Source of the DNA: Eggerthella sp.
GTDB lineage: Bacteria; Actinomycetota; Coriobacteriia; Coriobacteriales; Eggerthellaceae
NCBI GenBank assembly: GCA_030540085.1
Contig: JAUNWY010000001.1
Span: 27,480 to 91,479 of the forward strand
Direction of reading: 5' to 3'
DNA length: 64,000 bases
Position 1 is the stretch's first letter. Each line of letters begins with the position of its first letter. This document shows positions 62,078-64,000 of this stretch, piece after piece. Both the position numbers and the translations under genes were made by a program. The notes under the pieces were generated by a model. The model ran no database searches. It was not told where the DNA came from and saw only the letters and a program-made list of their open reading frames with translations.

Positions 62078-64000
62078 ATGGCACGGGCATTTTCAAAAGA
62101 CACCTTCCGCACTATTGCCAACAGCAAGAAGCGCTTTATTTCCATCCTGGTCATTTGCGCATTGGGCGTAACCATGGTGTGCGGCCTGCGCGCATCCTGC
62201 GTAGACCTGCGCAATTCCGCCGACACCTTCTTCAATGAGCAAGGCCTCTACGATGTATGCGTACAGTCAACCTTAGGGCTGACCGAAGATGATGTTGCTG
62301 CCGTTTCTTCGCTAGAAGGCGTTGCCGCCGCAGAAGGAGCCTGGGAAGAAGAGACCTATACGCCACTTGGCCAAAAACGCGCAAGCGTAGGGGTGAAGGC
62401 CCTTTCAAGCGAAGGGTTCAACATGCCCAAGGTTCTTGATGGCACCCTACCCACAAATGAGCATGAAGTTGCTGTAACAGAAAACTACCTAACCGACTCG
62501 GGACTTTCGCTCGGCGATACCGTTACGCTTGAAGAAAACGACAACGAGGTGTTCGAGCGAACCCAATACACCATCACCGCTAGCGTGATAGACCCAACCG
62601 AGCTCACCAACCCTAACGGATCCATCGCCATACGAGCCAGCGCATCGCCCGACTACTCGTTCTTCGTAACACCCGATGCTGTAACCGCCGATGTGTTCAC
62701 TGCCATATACGTGAAAGCCAAGAACAGCACAGGGGCAAAAAGCTTTTCTCCCGAATATTCCTCACTTCTTGACAACCTCACCACCCAGATAGAAGGAATC
62801 AAAAAACAGCGCGAAGAGGCGCGGACGGAGCAGATCCGCCAGGATGCGCTCGACGAAATCGCTGAAGCAGAAGCCGAGGTAAACGAAGAGCTTTCCGATG
62901 CGCAGCGGAAAATCGACGACGCACAAAGCACGCTTGATTCAGGCAAACGGGAAATTGCCGCGAACAAACGCACTTTGCGCAGCAACGAAAACACCCTAGC
63001 TCAATCGGAAGCCGAGCTTCGACAGCAAGAAAATCAGCTGGCAAACGCCTCAAAGCAGATCGAAGATGGCTATGCCGCAATCTCAAACGCACAAGCCCAG
63101 ATCGACGAAGGCCGAGCCCAAGCAAATGCCGCTTGCGATGATGCGGCGGCGCAAGTTAAAGCCGCTTTGGCCGCTGGCATGATAAGTGAAGAGGAAGCCT
63201 CGGCGCAGCTTGCGGGCATTGAAGCACAGCGCGCTCAAACGCTTGCCCAGCTCGATGCCCAGGAAAAACAGCTTTCCGCGGGCAAACAGGAGCTCGACGC
63301 CCAGGCAGCGCAGGTTTCAGCGGGGATGAAAGCAATCTCGCAGGGCAAGGAACAGCTTTCCGCGGGCAAACAGCAGTTGAAGTCGGGTAAACAACAGCTT
63401 TCTGCCGCCGAGACAGAGCTTGCAGAAGGCCAGGCTGAGCTCGATGAACAGCGCGCACAGTTTGAAAGCAGCAAAGCTGAAGCCCACGCAAAATTCGAAG
63501 ACGCCCGGGCTGAAGTCGACGACATCGAGCAAGGACGTTGGTACGTGCAGACGCGCGAATCGAACGCAGGCTACGCCAGCATTGAATCGGATGCTTCTTC
63601 CATTGAGGCCATCGGATTCGTCTTCCCCGTAGTGTTCATCGTGGTTGCCGTGCTCATTGCACTCACCACCATCACCCGTTTGGTTGAAGAAGAACGCGGG
63701 CTTATCGGCACCTACAAATCGCTGGGGTACCGCAACCGCTCCATCTTGGGCAAATACCTGACGTACGCGCTTTTGGCGTGTCTCCTGGGCAGCGCTGTGG
63801 GCGAATTCTGCGGATTCGTGCTCTTCCCCGCGTTCCTGTTCACCGTGTTCCAGATGATGTATCTTTTGCCCACGTACCTGCTTTCATTCGACACGTTCTA
63901 TGGCGTGGGTAGCATGCTGTTCTTCATTGCGGGAATCGTTGGAGCTGCGGTATTCGCCTGTCGCGCCGAACTTGCGCAGACGCCCGCCACGCTCATGCGT
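62078..64000 (+). CDS. FtsX-family ABC permease, cut by window end
   Basis: The reading frame from ATG 62078 stays open for 641 codons to the window end, so the protein is partial at its C-terminus. A first helix (SILVICALGVTMVCGLRASC) is followed by an outer domain (about 45-230), a long coiled coil (about 245-490) built of repeats such as SAGKQQLKSGKQQLSAAETE, and FtsX helices from about 510. No ribosome site is obvious before the ATG, seven bases after the ATPase stop, so translation is probably coupled. The large coiled coil suggests contact with a cell-wall or surface partner; substrate unknown. Confidence 0.88.
   Translation, partial: MARAFSKDTFRTIANSKKRFISILVICALGVTMVCGLRASCVDLRNSADTFFNEQGLYDVCVQSTLGLTEDDVAAVSSLEGVAAAEGAWEEETYTPLGQKRASVGVKALSSEGFNMPKVLDGTLPTNEHEVAVTENYLTDSGLSLGDTVTLEENDNEVFERTQYTITASVIDPTELTNPNGSIAIRASASPDYSFFVTPDAVTADVFTAIYVKAKNSTGAKSFSPEYSSLLDNLTTQIEGIKKQREEARTEQIRQDALDEIAEAEAEVNEELSDAQRKIDDAQSTLDSGKREIAANKRTLRSNENTLAQSEAELRQQENQLANASKQIEDGYAAISNAQAQIDEGRAQANAACDDAAAQVKAALAAGMISEEEASAQLAGIEAQRAQTLAQLDAQEKQLSAGKQELDAQAAQVSAGMKAISQGKEQLSAGKQQLKSGKQQLSAAETELAEGQAELDEQRAQFESSKAEAHAKFEDARAEVDDIEQGRWYVQTRESNAGYASIESDASSIEAIGFVFPVVFIVVAVLIALTTITRLVEEERGLIGTYKSLGYRNRSILGKYLTYALLACLLGSAVGEFCGFVLFPAFLFTVFQMMYLLPTYLLSFDTFYGVGSMLFFIAGIVGAAVFACRAELAQTPATLMR

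Overview
The window looks like chromosomal DNA of a Gram-positive actinobacterium, most likely of the class Coriobacteriia (Eggerthellales-like). I infer this from the mid-50s GC content, lipoprotein-type binding proteins, a type III glutamine synthetase, an FMN-riboswitch-controlled ECF riboflavin transporter, two PcsB-like NlpC/P60 hydrolases and a TrpR-related YerC-type regulator. I cannot name the genus. It is ordinary housekeeping sequence with short convergent and divergent units, many Rho-independent terminators and several gene-poor gaps. No phage, IS element, CRISPR array or rRNA operon was seen.

Layout. 0-4 kb: a repeat tract, an FMN riboswitch, the operon ribU-ecfA1-ecfA2-ecfT and a PPOX-fold protein. 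4-16 kb: a shikimate-kinase-like protein, an EamA transporter, a DUF2207/LemA pair, ispE-tadA, aroE, an ABC-F protein, ferrochelatase, a universal stress protein and two serine tRNAs. 16-25.5 kb: a TetR regulator, the run clpC-ispD-ispF-cysS under a CIRCE element, tatA-greA-lysS and tRNA-Pro. 25.5-34 kb: two cell-wall hydrolases, NhaA, ribosome hibernation factor, gamma carbonic anhydrase and a polar amino-acid ABC transporter. 34-45 kb: an acetyltransferase, an MFS exporter, VanZ, a degenerate PHP protein, then methionine/lysine/threonine metabolism (metY and metA divergent, hom, lysA) and rlmH. 45-52 kb: a second binding protein, a PfoR-like EIIC membrane protein, a TrpR-like regulator, ilvE, a small alarmone synthetase and glnN. 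52-57.5 kb: a gene-poor stretch with LysR, two small membrane proteins, an EamA transporter, palindromic operator-like sites, repeat arrays and a candidate structured RNA. 57.5-64 kb: rplM-rpsI, a serine hydrolase with an Arg/Ser-rich tail, CIRCE-controlled hsp20, and an FtsX-type ABC transporter cut by the window end.

How genes work together. ispD, ispE and ispF supply three steps of the MEP isoprenoid pathway. metA (predicted acetyl-CoA-specific), metY and hom form a direct-sulfhydrylation route to homocysteine, and lysA ends lysine synthesis. clpC and hsp20 each carry a CIRCE box and probably share HrcA repression.

The least expected signals are non-coding. (1) Intergenic arrays carry short GC-rich cores spaced about 35 bp apart. 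(2) GAAC-(AC/AT/GT)-GTTC palindromes cluster upstream of regulators and small membrane proteins. (3) Five genes lack a Shine-Dalgarno sequence and instead have a -10 box 6-8 bases before the start, as in leaderless mRNAs. (4) A run of hairpins ending in a terminator at 54.8-55.1 kb may be an unannotated small RNA.
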